From JAKAWQ01 sp963840545 (GTDB taxonomy: Bacteria; Pseudomonadota; Alphaproteobacteria; Acetobacterales; Acetobacteraceae): a stretch of DNA of 64,000 nt. The stretch lies in NCBI GenBank assembly GCA_963840545.1, contig CAWIZE010000002.1, positions 496,001-560,000 of the forward strand, in the 5' to 3' direction. Below, one piece after another: positions 16,653-24,604 of the stretch. The translations under genes and the position numbers were made by a program. The notes beneath the pieces were generated by a model. The model was not told the DNA's origin, ran no database searches, and worked only from the letters and a program-made list of their open reading frames with translations. Numbering within the stretch: the stretch's first letter is position 1; each line of letters starts with the position of its first letter.

Positions 16653-18150
16653 TGGACACCTGACGATGGCGGGCCGGGCGGCGGAGCTCGCCGCAGCCGA
16701 GCCGGCGCCGCGGCCGCAGGTCTCTCCGCCGCCGGTGGCGCGCGCGCCCGCCCATCCCCGATTCCTGCGCTCGGCCGCGCTCCGCTTCGCCGGCGTCTAC
16801 GCGCTGCTGTTCGGCCTTTCCGCCCTGGCGCTCGCCCTTTTCCTCTGGTGGGAGACCGCGGGCCTGCTCGATCGTCAGACGGACACGATCATCAGCACCG
16901 ACGTCCAGAGCCTCGCCGAGCGCTGGCAGCAGGGCGGGCTGCCCGCCCTGATCGTGACCATCCAGAATCGCCTCGCCGAGAACGTGGACGACAACGCGAT
17001 CTACCTCCTCGTCGATCCTGCCCTGGAGCGGATCGCCGGCAACCTCGCCTTCTGGCCGACCTCGCTGCCGCTCAATCGCGCCTGGGCGGAACTGCCGATC
17101 GAACGCGCCGGGATCCGCTCGCTGGCCCGGGTGCACCGCTACAACCTGCCCGGCGGCTTCCACCTCCTCGTCGGCCGGGACGTGCAGGTGCGCGCGGAGC
17201 TGCGCGACCTGCTGACCGGGGCGTTGTTCTGGGCCCTGCTCGTGGTGCTGGTCCTCGGCCTTGCCGGGGCGATCGTGATCCGCGGCCTGTTCCGCCGCGC
17301 GCTCGCCAATGTGTCCACCACGGCGGCGGCGATCTCGGCGGGCGACCTCTCGCAGCGCGTGCGCATCAGCGGCCGCGGCGACGAGTTCGACCGCCTCTCC
17401 GAAACCATCAACGAAATGCTCGAACGCATCTCGCGGCTGATGGACGGGGTGCGGCAGGTGTCCAACGCCATCGCCCACGATCTGCGCACGCCGATCACCC
17501 GGGCCCGCACCCGGCTCGAGGACGCGGCGCTGCACGCCAGGTCGGAGGCGGATCTGCACGCGGCGATCGAGCGGGCGATCGCCGATCTCGACGGCATCGT
17601 CGCGGTGTTCCAGGCGCTGCTCAGGATTGCCGAAATCGAGGCCGGCGCCCGCCGCTCGGCCTTCACCTCGTTCGACGCCGCCCCCCTGCTCGCCGACCTC
17701 GTCGATCTCTACAGCGCGGTGGCCGAGGAAAACGGGCTCACGCTGCTGCTGCAATGTCCCGAGCGGCTCATGCTGTTCGGGGATCGCGAGCTGATCCAGC
17801 AGGCGATCGCCAACCTGCTCGACAACGCGCTGAAATTCTCCCCGCCTGGCGGGCGGGTGCGGCTCGCGGCGGAGAACGCCTTCGGCACGACGGTGATCAG
17901 CGTCGCCGATCGCGGCCCCGGGATCCCGGCCGCCAGCCTCGCGCGGGCGACCGAACGCTTCTACCGTGGCGAGGCGGCCCGCCATACCCCCGGCGCCGGC
18001 CTTGGCCTGGCACTGGTGCAGGCGGTGGCGCAGCTCCACGCCGGCAACCTCACCCTCGCCGACAACGCACCTGGGCTCGCGGCCGTGCTGCGCCTGCCCG
18101 GCAATGCCGAGGCCGATCACCGGCCGGCCGTGGCGGCGACGGGCGGATGA
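16642..18150 (+). CDS. Sensor histidine kinase (HAMP, HisKA, HATPase)
   Basis: This is a 502-aa membrane kinase. A cytoplasmic Pro-rich N-terminus is followed by TM1 (about 48-68), a periplasmic sensor region (about 70-190), TM2 (LLTGALFWALLVVLVLGLAG), and a HAMP linker. The DHp box NAIAHDLRTPITRART has phospho-acceptor His279, and the ATP-binding domain carries N (ANLLDNALKFS), G1 (ADRGPGIP) and G2 (AGLGLALVQAV) boxes. It overlaps the response regulator gene, so they are translated together. The stimulus is unknown; envelope stress is a guess from the PDZ neighbour. Confidence 0.93.
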   Translation: MANDGHLTMAGRAAELAAAEPAPRPQVSPPPVARAPAHPRFLRSAALRFAGVYALLFGLSALALALFLWWETAGLLDRQTDTIISTDVQSLAERWQQGGLPALIVTIQNRLAENVDDNAIYLLVDPALERIAGNLAFWPTSLPLNRAWAELPIERAGIRSLARVHRYNLPGGFHLLVGRDVQVRAELRDLLTGALFWALLVVLVLGLAGAIVIRGLFRRALANVSTTAAAISAGDLSQRVRISGRGDEFDRLSETINEMLERISRLMDGVRQVSNAIAHDLRTPITRARTRLEDAALHARSEADLHAAIERAIADLDGIVAVFQALLRIAEIEAGARRSAFTSFDAAPLLADLVDLYSAVAEENGLTLLLQCPERLMLFGDRELIQQAIANLLDNALKFSPPGGRVRLAAENAFGTTVISVADRGPGIPAASLARATERFYRGEAARHTPGAGLGLALVQAVAQLHAGNLTLADNAPGLAAVLRLPGNAEADHRPAVAATGG

Positions 18151-18208
18151 CCGTCTCTTCACCCGGTCCACACGGCCAGGTCAGACACTTCCCGATAGGC
18201 AGGCAGGC

Positions 18209-18520
18209 ATGCGGGGCGCGCATCGGATCGCTGGTCTCGCCGCGGGAGCGGCAACGCTGCTCGTCGGGCTGGCGGTTGTGACCAATGCCTCCGCACAGGA
18301 GGCGCCCATGCCGGTGCTCACCGACACCCCGCAATATTGCGTCGAGCTCTCCGCCGAGGTGGAGGAGGAACGGCAGGCGCTGCTAAGCCCGGCCCCGGCC
18401 GAGGTCGAGGCACTGGCGCAAGAGGGACGACAGCTCTGCGCCATGGGCCAGATCCGCGGCGGAATTGTCCGCCTCCGCCGTGCTATGGTGCTGCTGCACG
18501 AGGCCTCGGGGCGGAGCTGA
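18209..18520 (+). CDS. Small exported hypothetical protein (103 aa)
   Basis: The ATG at 18209 opens a signal peptide (GLAAGAATLLVGLAVVTNASAQEA). The short mature part (about 70 residues) has two cysteines (TPQYCVELSAEVEE and EGRQLCAMGQIRGGIVRLRR) and helical, charged character. It follows the sensor kinase by 58 nt on the same strand and may report to, or be controlled with, that system. No family is recognised, although small periplasmic proteins near Cpx-like systems are common. It converges on mscL. Confidence 0.65.
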   Translation: MRGAHRIAGLAAGAATLLVGLAVVTNASAQEAPMPVLTDTPQYCVELSAEVEEERQALLSPAPAEVEALAQEGRQLCAMGQIRGGIVRLRRAMVLLHEASGRS

Positions 18521-18544
18521 CCAGGGGGACGGAGCCTCCCCCGA

Positions 18545-18985
18545 TCAGCTCCGGGTCTTCAGCAGATCGCGGATTTCGCCGAGCAGGGTTTCGGTGGGCG
18601 TTGGCGGCGGCGGTGCCGCGTCCTGGTGCAGGCGCAGCTGGGTCAGCGCCTTGATCAGCCAGAAGATGGCGAAGCTCACGATCAAGAACTGGATCACGGT
18701 GTTGATGAAGAGGCCGATATTCAGGGTCACCGCGCCGGCGTGCTGCGCTGCCGCGAGCGTGGGCTCGGCGTGGCCGCGCAGCGTGATGAAGAGGTTGGAG
18801 AAGTCGATGCCGCCCAGGATCAATCCGAGGATCGGCGTGAAGAGGTCCTTGACCAGGCTGTTGACCACGCCGGTGAAGGCGGCGCCGATGACGATGCCGA
18901 CGGCGAGATCGACCACGCTGCCGCGCATGATGAAGGCGCGGAACTCCTCGATCCAGGCCGGTCGCTTGGGCAGCGGCGGAATCAT
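18545..18985 (-). CDS. mscL: Large-conductance mechanosensitive channel MscL
   Basis: MscL is the homopentameric emergency release channel of the inner membrane. The 146-aa product has the N-terminal amphipathic helix and TM1 (RGSVVDLAVGIVIGAAFTGV, NSLVKDLFTPILG), the periplasmic loop (GGIDFSNLFITL) and TM2 (GLFINTVIQFLIVSFAIFWL), then a charged C-terminal helix. A GGGGGAGG site precedes the ATG. It lies 21 nt downstream of aroKB on the same strand and may be co-transcribed. Confidence 0.96.
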   Translation of the reverse strand: MIPPLPKRPAWIEEFRAFIMRGSVVDLAVGIVIGAAFTGVVNSLVKDLFTPILGLILGGIDFSNLFITLRGHAEPTLAAAQHAGAVTLNIGLFINTVIQFLIVSFAIFWLIKALTQLRLHQDAAPPPPTPTETLLGEIRDLLKTRS

Positions 18986-19006
18986 CGGGACCTCCCCCTT
19001 TTGTCG

Positions 19007-20686
19007 CTATGGAGCGCAGCCTTCCGCGCGCAGGAGGTCGAGCACCGCTTCGGCGGGCACCTCGCGCGAGGTGTAGGCATGGCCGATGCCGCGCGCGAGG
19101 ACGAAGGTGATCGCCCCGTCGCGCACCTTCTTGTCGTGGCGCATGTGCCGCATCAGCGCGGCGGCGGAAAAGCGGCGGTTGAGGAAGGAGAGCTCCGCCG
19201 GCAGCCCGGTGGCGCCGAGATGGCCGATCACCCGCTCGGCGTCGGCCGGCGGCGCCACGCCGAGCCGCGCCGAGAGGCGGAAGGCGAGCCCGAGCCCGAT
19301 CGCCACGGCCTCGCCGTGCAGCAGCGTGTCGCTGTAGCCCATCTCGCGCTCGAGCGCGTGGGCGAAGGTGTGGCCGAGATTGAGCAGCGCCCGCCCGTCG
19401 TTCGGCGTCTCCTCCCGCTCGTCGTCGCCGACCACCGCGGCCTTGAAGGAAGCGGCGCGCAGCACGGCCTCGGCCTGGGCCTCGGGATCGCCGGCGATCA
19501 GCGCGGTGCCGTTCGCTTCGCACCAGGCGAAGAAGCCGGCATCGCCGATCAGGCCGGCCTTGACGATCTCGGCATAGCCGGCGCGGAGCTGGCGCGGCGG
19601 AAGTGTCGCCAGCGCGCCGACATCGGCGAGGACGAGCAGCGGCTGGTGGAAGGCGCCGAGCAGGTTCTTGCCCCGCCTGGTGTTCACCCCGGTCTTGCCG
19701 CCGACCGAGGAATCGACCTGGGCCAGGAGCGTGGTCGGCATCTGCACGAAGGGCAGCCCGCGCAGCGTCGCCGCGGCCGCGAAGCCGGCAAGATCGCCGA
19801 TCACGCCCCCGCCGAGCGCGATCACCGTCGTGCGCCGCTCGACGCCGAGCTCCAGCAGGCGGTCGGCGACGGCGGCGAAGGTGTCGAGCGATTTCGAGCC
19901 TTCGCCCGCGGGGACGACGATCTCGGCGGTCTCGATCGCGGTTTCGGCGAGCGCGCGGGTCACGGTCTGGAGATGCAGCGGCGCCACGATCTCGTCGGTG
20001 ACGATCACGGCCCGCTTCTGCGCCAGCACCGGCGCGAGCCAGGCGCCGGCGCGCTCCAGCAGCCCGGGGCCGATGAGCACGTCGTACGCGCGTTCGCTGA
20101 GCGCCACGGAAAGCCGCCGCGGCGGGTGCCAGGCGAGCAGGCCGGCGAGCACGCGGCTGGTCGTCGCATCCGCGCTCTCGTCGCTGCAATCGATGATGAC
20201 GTCCGCCTCGGCGTAGAAGGGATGGCGGCGCTCGATGAGCTGGGCGAGGATCTCGGCGCTGTCGCCGCCGGCGAGCAGCGGGCGGTTGGTGCGGGTGGCG
20301 ACGCGGCGGACGAGCGTCTCGAGCGGGCAGCGCAGCCAGATCGAGACCGCCTGCTCGCGGATCGCCCGGCGGGTGTCCGGGTCGATGAAGGCGCCGCCGC
20401 CGGTTGCCAGCACGACAGGCTCGCCCGCCAGGATGCGCCGCACCACCCGCCGCTCGCCCTCGCGGAAGGCGCGCTCGCCGTAGCGGTCGAAAAGCTCGGG
20501 GATGGTCGAGCCGGCGGCGGCCTCGATCTCGGCGTCCGCGTCGCGGAAGGGCAGGCCGAGTCGGGCGGCGAGACGGCGGCCGATGGAGGTCTTGCCCGCC
20601 CCCATCAGCCCGGTCAGCACGATCGAGCGGCCGTCCAGCGCCGCGGGCAGGGGCCTCGCTTCCGCGAGCACGGTGTTGCGCGTCAT
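19007..20686 (-). CDS. aroKB: Fused shikimate kinase / 3-dehydroquinate synthase
   Basis: One 559-aa chain holds two enzymes of the shikimate pathway that are not consecutive. The N-terminal shikimate kinase (about residues 10-185) has Walker A GLMGAGKTSIG, DADAEIE and the ATGGGAFIDP shikimate site. The C-terminal dehydroquinate synthase (about 195-559) has AGEGSKSLDTF, ALGGGVIGDLAGFAAAA, MPTTLLAQVDSSVGGKTGVN and the metal-binding NLGHTFAHALE and HGEAVAIG motifs. Most bacteria have separate adjacent aroK and aroB; the fused form is known in some Acetobacteraceae. I chose the ATG at 20686 (MTRNTVLAEARPLP). Confidence 0.93.
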   Translation of the reverse strand: MTRNTVLAEARPLPAALDGRSIVLTGLMGAGKTSIGRRLAARLGLPFRDADAEIEAAAGSTIPELFDRYGERAFREGERRVVRRILAGEPVVLATGGGAFIDPDTRRAIREQAVSIWLRCPLETLVRRVATRTNRPLLAGGDSAEILAQLIERRHPFYAEADVIIDCSDESADATTSRVLAGLLAWHPPRRLSVALSERAYDVLIGPGLLERAGAWLAPVLAQKRAVIVTDEIVAPLHLQTVTRALAETAIETAEIVVPAGEGSKSLDTFAAVADRLLELGVERRTTVIALGGGVIGDLAGFAAAATLRGLPFVQMPTTLLAQVDSSVGGKTGVNTRRGKNLLGAFHQPLLVLADVGALATLPPRQLRAGYAEIVKAGLIGDAGFFAWCEANGTALIAGDPEAQAEAVLRAASFKAAVVGDDEREETPNDGRALLNLGHTFAHALEREMGYSDTLLHGEAVAIGLGLAFRLSARLGVAPPADAERVIGHLGATGLPAELSFLNRRFSAAALMRHMRHDKKVRDGAITFVLARGIGHAYTSREVPAEAVLDLLRAEGCAP

Positions 20687-20742
20687 CGCGGCGGACGCTA
20701 GCACACGCCCCTCAGCCGAGGCCAAGGGACCTCCATCACCGC

Positions 20743-20889
20743 ATGGGTCGCGTGCTTGCCATCCTCGTCATCCTCGTTCTGCTCGGGCTCGGCGGCGGTT
20801 TTCTCTGGCTCGGCGCCTTTCCGCCGGCCCCGCCGCATGCCGCGCCCGTCCAACGGACCATCCCGAACAGCACGATCGGCGCCGGCTGA
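20743..20889 (+). CDS. Small single-pass membrane protein upstream of xerD (48 aa)
   Basis: The 48-residue product MGRVLAILVILVLLGLGGGF... is one membrane helix followed by a short periplasmic Pro-rich tail that ends in PVQRTIPNSTIGAG. AAGGGA lies upstream at somewhat long spacing. Similar tiny membrane proteins with a V-x-R/K-x-L/I-P-N tail before xerD occur in related alphaproteobacteria as I recall, which supports a real gene. It ends 5 nt before the xerD start and is probably in the same operon. Function is unknown. Confidence 0.65.
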   Translation: MGRVLAILVILVLLGLGGGFLWLGAFPPAPPHAAPVQRTIPNSTIGAG

Positions 20890-20894
20890 GCCCG

Positions 20895-21779
20895 ATGGAG
20901 CGCCAGGTCGAGGCCTTCCTCGAGATGCTGGTGGCCGAGCGCGGCGCGCGCCCGAACACGCTCGCCGCCTATGGCGCCGATCTCGCCGATTTCGCCGCCT
21001 TCGCGGGGAGCCGCGGGGCGCGCCCGGCCGCCGCGGGTGCGGCGCTGCTCGCCGCCTATCTCGAGGCGCTGACGGCGCGCGGGCTCTCCGCGCGCACGGC
21101 CGCCCGCCGCCTCTCCTGCCTCCGCCAGTTCCACCGCTTCCTGCTCGCCGAGGGGATGCGCGCCGACGATCCGACCCGCTTCCTCGATTCGCCCCGCCTG
21201 CCCGGACACCTGCCCAAATTCCTCTCCGAGGCCGAGGTCGAGGCGCTGCTCGCCGCCGCCGGCGCCCGCCCAGGTCCCGGCGGCCTGCTGGTCAAGGCGG
21301 CGCTCGAGATCCTCTATGCGAGCGGGCTCCGCGTCTCCGAGCTGCTCTCCCTGCCGGCCGCCGCCTTCCGCTCCGGCTCGCCGGTGCTCCTGGTGCGCGG
21401 CAAGGGCGGCAAGGAGCGGATGGTCCCGCTCTCGGCCGCCGCCCGCGCCGCCACCGAGGCGTGGCTCGCGAGTCGCCTTCAGAACGCCGGACGCTTCCTC
21501 TTCGCCGGGCGCGATCCGCGCCGGCCGATGACCCGCCAGGGCTTCGCGCTCGTGCTCAAGCACGTGGCGCGCGCGTCCGGGATCGATCCGGCGCGGGTAT
21601 CGCCGCACGTGCTCCGCCATTCCTTCGCCTCGCACCTGCTCGCCCGCGGCGCCGACCTCCGCAGCCTCCAGGTGCTGCTCGGCCACGCCGACATCGCCAC
21701 CACCGAGATCTACACGCACGTGCTGGCTGAACGGCTTTCGCGGCTGCTTGCCGAGCATCACCCGCTGGCGCGGGCATGA
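20895..21779 (+). CDS. xerD: Tyrosine recombinase XerD
   Basis: XerD acts with XerC at dif to resolve chromosome dimers. The 294-aa product has the N-terminal SAM-like core-binding domain (VAERGARPNTLAAYGADLAD) and the catalytic domain with Arg in LYASGLRVSELLSL, Lys in GKGGKERMVPLS, HVLRHSFASHLL, LGHADIATTEIYTHV with the nucleophile Tyr. It is a chromosomal housekeeping recombinase, not a phage integrase: no attachment site or mobile genes are nearby. The stop overlaps the accA ATG (ATGA). Confidence 0.93.
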   Translation: MERQVEAFLEMLVAERGARPNTLAAYGADLADFAAFAGSRGARPAAAGAALLAAYLEALTARGLSARTAARRLSCLRQFHRFLLAEGMRADDPTRFLDSPRLPGHLPKFLSEAEVEALLAAAGARPGPGGLLVKAALEILYASGLRVSELLSLPAAAFRSGSPVLLVRGKGGKERMVPLSAAARAATEAWLASRLQNAGRFLFAGRDPRRPMTRQGFALVLKHVARASGIDPARVSPHVLRHSFASHLLARGADLRSLQVLLGHADIATTEIYTHVLAERLSRLLAEHHPLARA

Positions 21780-22741
21780 GCACGGTCCACCAGTATCTGG
21801 ATTTCGAAAAACCGATCGCCGAGCTCGAAGGCAAGATCGAGGAATTGCGCCGCCTCTCCGATCCGGAGGGCATCAACATCGCCGAGGAGGTGGGGCGGCT
21901 TTCCGAGAAGGTCGAGCGGCTGCTGCGCACGACCTACGCCAGGCTCACGCCCTGGCAGAAGGCGCAGGTGGCGCGGCATCCGGAGCGGCCGAAGGCGCTC
22001 GCCTATGTCGAGGCATTGATCACCGACTTCACCCCGCTCGCCGGCGACCGCGCCTTCGCCGACGACGCGGCGGTGATCGGCGGGCTGGGGCGGTTTCGCG
22101 GCCGCTCGGTGATGGCGATCGGCACCGAGAAGGGCTCGGACACCGAGGGCCGGATCGAGCATAATTTCGGCATGGCGCGGCCGGAGGGCTATCGCAAGGC
22201 GGAGCGGCTGGTGGCGCTGGCCGGCCGGTTCGGCCTGCCGGTGCTGACGTTCGTCGATACCGCCGGCGCTTTTCCGGGGATCGAGGCCGAGGCGCGCGGC
22301 CAGGCGGAGGCGATCGCGCGCGCGATCGAGGCCGTGCTCGAGGCGCCGGTTCCGGTCATCGCCACGATCATCGGCGAGGGCGGCTCGGGCGGGGCGATCG
22401 CGCTCGCGGCGGGCGATCGGGTGCTGATGCTCGAGCATGCGATCTATTCGGTGATCTCGCCGGAGGGCTGCGCCTCGATCCTCTGGCGCGACGATGCTGC
22501 GGCCGCGCCGATCGCGGCGGAGGCGCTCAAGCTCACCGCCGAGGATCTCAAGCGGCTGGCGCTGATCGACCAGGTGATCGCCGAGCCGCTCGGCGGCGCG
22601 CACCGCGATCCGGCGGCGACGATCGCCGCGGTCGGCCAGGCGATCGAAGCCGAGCTTGGCCCGCTGCTCGGCCTCGAGGCGCCGATGCTCAAGGCGCGGC
22701 GGGCCGAGAAATTCCTCCAGATGGGGCGGGACCTCGTCTGA
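21776..22741 (+). CDS. accA: Acetyl-CoA carboxylase carboxyltransferase subunit alpha
   Basis: AccA, with AccD, moves the carboxyl group from biotin to acetyl-CoA to give malonyl-CoA. The 321-aa length is normal. Family motifs visible are YLDFEKPIAELEGKIEELR, WQKAQVARHPERPKALAYVE, GRFRGRSVMAIGTEKGSDTE, FVDTAGAFPGIEAEARGQAE, GEGGSGGAIALAAGDRVLML and SPEGCASILWRD. It is translationally coupled to xerD, a common arrangement in this group. Confidence 0.96.
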   Translation: MSTVHQYLDFEKPIAELEGKIEELRRLSDPEGINIAEEVGRLSEKVERLLRTTYARLTPWQKAQVARHPERPKALAYVEALITDFTPLAGDRAFADDAAVIGGLGRFRGRSVMAIGTEKGSDTEGRIEHNFGMARPEGYRKAERLVALAGRFGLPVLTFVDTAGAFPGIEAEARGQAEAIARAIEAVLEAPVPVIATIIGEGGSGGAIALAAGDRVLMLEHAIYSVISPEGCASILWRDDAAAAPIAAEALKLTAEDLKRLALIDQVIAEPLGGAHRDPAATIAAVGQAIEAELGPLLGLEAPMLKARRAEKFLQMGRDLV

Positions 22742-22764
22742 CGAAGCGGTGCCGGGGGGCACAT

Positions 22765-23289
22765 ATGGGCGGCATACGCTGTCTCATCGGCGAGGCGGAG
22801 ATCGGCGCGCGGGTCCAGGCGCTGGCCGGGGAGATCGCGCGGGCCATCCCCGGCGATTTCGTCATGGTCGGGTTGCTCAAGGGCGCTGCGGTGTTTCTCG
22901 CCGACCCTGCCCGCGCGCTGGACCGGGCGGGGGCCTGCCCCGAAATCGAGTTCATGCGGCTGAGCAGCTACGGCCTCGCGACGCGGCCCACCGGCGAGGT
23001 GCATCTTCTCGGTGACGTCCCGACCGACATCGCCGGGCGGCGCGTGCTGCTCAGCGACGACATCGTCGATACCGGCCGCTCCATCGCCTATGCCGCCGCC
23101 CTCCTCGGCCAGAGGGGGATCGGCGGTCTCTGGACCTGCGCGCTGCTCGACAAGCCGCAACGGCGGGAGGTCGCGGTCAGGATCGATTTCGTGGGCTTCA
23201 CGCTCGGCTGCGTGTTCGTCGCAGGCTACGGCCTCGACCACGCGGAGAAGCACCGCCATTTGCCCTATATCGGCGTTGTCGAGGGATAG
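22765..23289 (+). CDS. hpt: Hypoxanthine phosphoribosyltransferase
   Basis: This purine-salvage enzyme joins hypoxanthine or guanine to PRPP. The 174-aa product has the PRPP loop VLLSDDIVDTGRSIAYAAAL, an early GLLKGAAVFLADPARAL motif, and the C-terminal base-binding DFVGFTLGCVFVAGYGLDHA. The ATG at 22765 follows a GGGGGG stretch. It lies 23 nt after accA on the same strand and marks the end of the high-GC block before the sugar cluster. Confidence 0.9.
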   Translation: MGGIRCLIGEAEIGARVQALAGEIARAIPGDFVMVGLLKGAAVFLADPARALDRAGACPEIEFMRLSSYGLATRPTGEVHLLGDVPTDIAGRRVLLSDDIVDTGRSIAYAAALLGQRGIGGLWTCALLDKPQRREVAVRIDFVGFTLGCVFVAGYGLDHAEKHRHLPYIGVVEG

Positions 23290-23427
23290 CGGCCGGTTCG
23301 GCAGGCGATCGACCGCGAATTGGCCTTTCGTGGTGTGACATGGATCTGAAACATCCGCGCAGACCACCGGCGCGGTCCGCCGTCGCCACCCGTACACGAT
23401 TCCTCAATAGAGTGATGCGCCAATGCG

Positions 23428-23456
23428 TTGACGGCCCGTCCTCTCTTTGCTTATCT
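23428..23456 (+). promoter_or_regulatory. Candidate promoter of the surface-sugar cluster
   Basis: TTGACG (23428-23433), a 17-nt spacer and TTATCT (23451-23456) form a good housekeeping promoter. The strong ribosome-binding stretch AAGGAAAGGA (23461-23470) begins almost at the predicted start of transcription and serves the short leader ORF at 23478. Confidence 0.5.
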
Positions 23457-23477
23457 GTTGAAGGAAAGGAATAGTCC

Positions 23478-23519
23478 ATGCGTCATAGCAATGGCCGCTG
23501 GGTGAGGCATGGACGATGA
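23478..23519 (+). CDS. Short leader ORF (13 aa) before the glycosyltransferase-like gene
   Basis: AAGGAAAGGA lies 7 nt before an ATG that opens a 13-codon frame, MRHSNGRWVRHGR. The site is better than that of the large gene downstream, so ribosomes very probably load here. It may be a leader peptide or the remnant of a gene start. Coding function of the peptide itself is doubtful. Confidence 0.35.
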   Translation: MRHSNGRWVRHGR

Positions 23520-23586
23520 GCCGAGGCAATCGGCGCGTAGCGTGGCGACGGTCTGGAGCGCAATGAACCCCGGGGGACTGCCGTGA
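23509..23586 (+). CDS. Short ORF (25 aa) coupled to the glycosyltransferase-like gene
   Basis: The frame from ATG at 23509 gives MDDEPRQSARSVATVWSAMN.. and stops at 23584-23586. Its TGA overlaps the GTG start at 23583 in a GTGA junction, and it also overlaps the 13-codon leader ORF. The nested arrangement would carry terminating ribosomes onto the downstream start. It may be only a coupling device. Confidence 0.3.
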   Translation: MDDEPRQSARSVATVWSAMNPGGLP

Positions 23587-24557
23587 CCAAGAGGATCATG
23601 ATCGCCACCGCGTCCTCCGCCGAATATTTTCATTTCTTGCAGGGGATGATCCTTTCCGTCAGGGAGAAGCCGCAGGGCAGAAGCGTCGATATCTGCGTCT
23701 ACGACCTCGGCATGACCGCGGACCAGTTGGCCTGGCTCAAGGGTTACGTCGATAATATCGCCGTACCCGAGTGGGAATTCGGTCTTTCCGCGCAGGACGG
23801 GCTGCGCCAGCCGTTCAAGGCGATCCTGGCCAAGCCGCTGTTGCCCAGATATTTCCCGCGCTACGACATTTATCTGCACCTGGATGCCGATGCTTGGGTG
23901 CAGGACTGGTCCGCGATCGAGACCTATATCGCGGGCGCCGAGAAGAACGCCCTCGCCATCACGCCGGAGATCGATCGCGCGTACAGCGCGAACTACGCCG
24001 CCAGCGGGGAGTTCCACGCCTTCGTCACGGAACTCTACGAGAGAACCTGGGGCGAGGACTACGTCAAGAAGTACTCCTACTATCCCATTCTGAACGCCGG
24101 CGTGTTCGCCATGCCAAAGGATTCGCCGATCTGGGGATTATGGGAAGAGAACCTCCGCGTTTCGCTGACCCGGAGCCATCACCATTGTGTCGAGCAGGCG
24201 GCCTTGAACCTGGCGGTCTTCGAACATCCCGACCTGTTTCATTATGCTTCGGCGGACAAGAAGAACATCCAGCTTCTACCGGCCACCTGCAATTGGCTGT
24301 GCCATCAATCCCTGCCGCTGCTCGACAAGGAGCGCGCCGTGTTCGTAGAGCCGTACCTGCCGCACGCGACGCTGGGCATCATTCATCGCTCGTCGGACGA
24401 TTTCAAGGATCGCAAATCCGCGCCCATCTACACCACGGATGGCGAGAGTGTCGTTCGCAATCTCAAGTACAAGGAGGGCTCGTACGATACTGAGCTCACG
24501 TCCGCCGAACCCGAACGATTGAGCGATTGGCAGGGAAGGAGTGGGAAGAAATTCTGA
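23583..24557 (+). CDS. Glycosyltransferase-like protein with DxD motif (324 aa)
   Basis: The product looks like a GT-A fold enzyme. An N-terminal Rossmann-type start (TKRIMIATASSAEYFHFLQG, MILSVREKP) is followed by KPLLPRYFPRYDIYLHLDAD, whose DADAW is a DxD-type metal/nucleotide-sugar site. Later come YPILNAGVFAMPKDSP and HHHCVEQAALNLAV, as in GT8-like enzymes. No signal peptide or membrane helix is seen, so it is probably cytosolic. I use the GTG at 23583 (GGGGGA upstream, overlap with the short ORF); the ATG at 23598 is an alternative. Codon use is visibly less GC-biased than in the flanking housekeeping genes, consistent with an acquired surface-sugar cluster. Donor and acceptor are unknown. 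Confidence 0.7.
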   Translation: MTKRIMIATASSAEYFHFLQGMILSVREKPQGRSVDICVYDLGMTADQLAWLKGYVDNIAVPEWEFGLSAQDGLRQPFKAILAKPLLPRYFPRYDIYLHLDADAWVQDWSAIETYIAGAEKNALAITPEIDRAYSANYAASGEFHAFVTELYERTWGEDYVKKYSYYPILNAGVFAMPKDSPIWGLWEENLRVSLTRSHHHCVEQAALNLAVFEHPDLFHYASADKKNIQLLPATCNWLCHQSLPLLDKERAVFVEPYLPHATLGIIHRSSDDFKDRKSAPIYTTDGESVVRNLKYKEGSYDTELTSAEPERLSDWQGRSGKKF

Positions 24558-24604
24558 CTCTTGAGCGATCCGGTCGGTACGCCAAAGCGCGAAATCGCCC
24601 GTGT

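Noticed and set aside
18626..20701. A 691-codon plus-strand frame opposite mscL and aroKB
   Set aside because: Its sequence is the antisense shadow of two clearly identified genes.
20895..21779. Integrase of a mobile element
   Set aside because: Sequence pattern, size and coupling to accA identify it as chromosomal XerD; no attachment-site repeats or cargo genes flank it.
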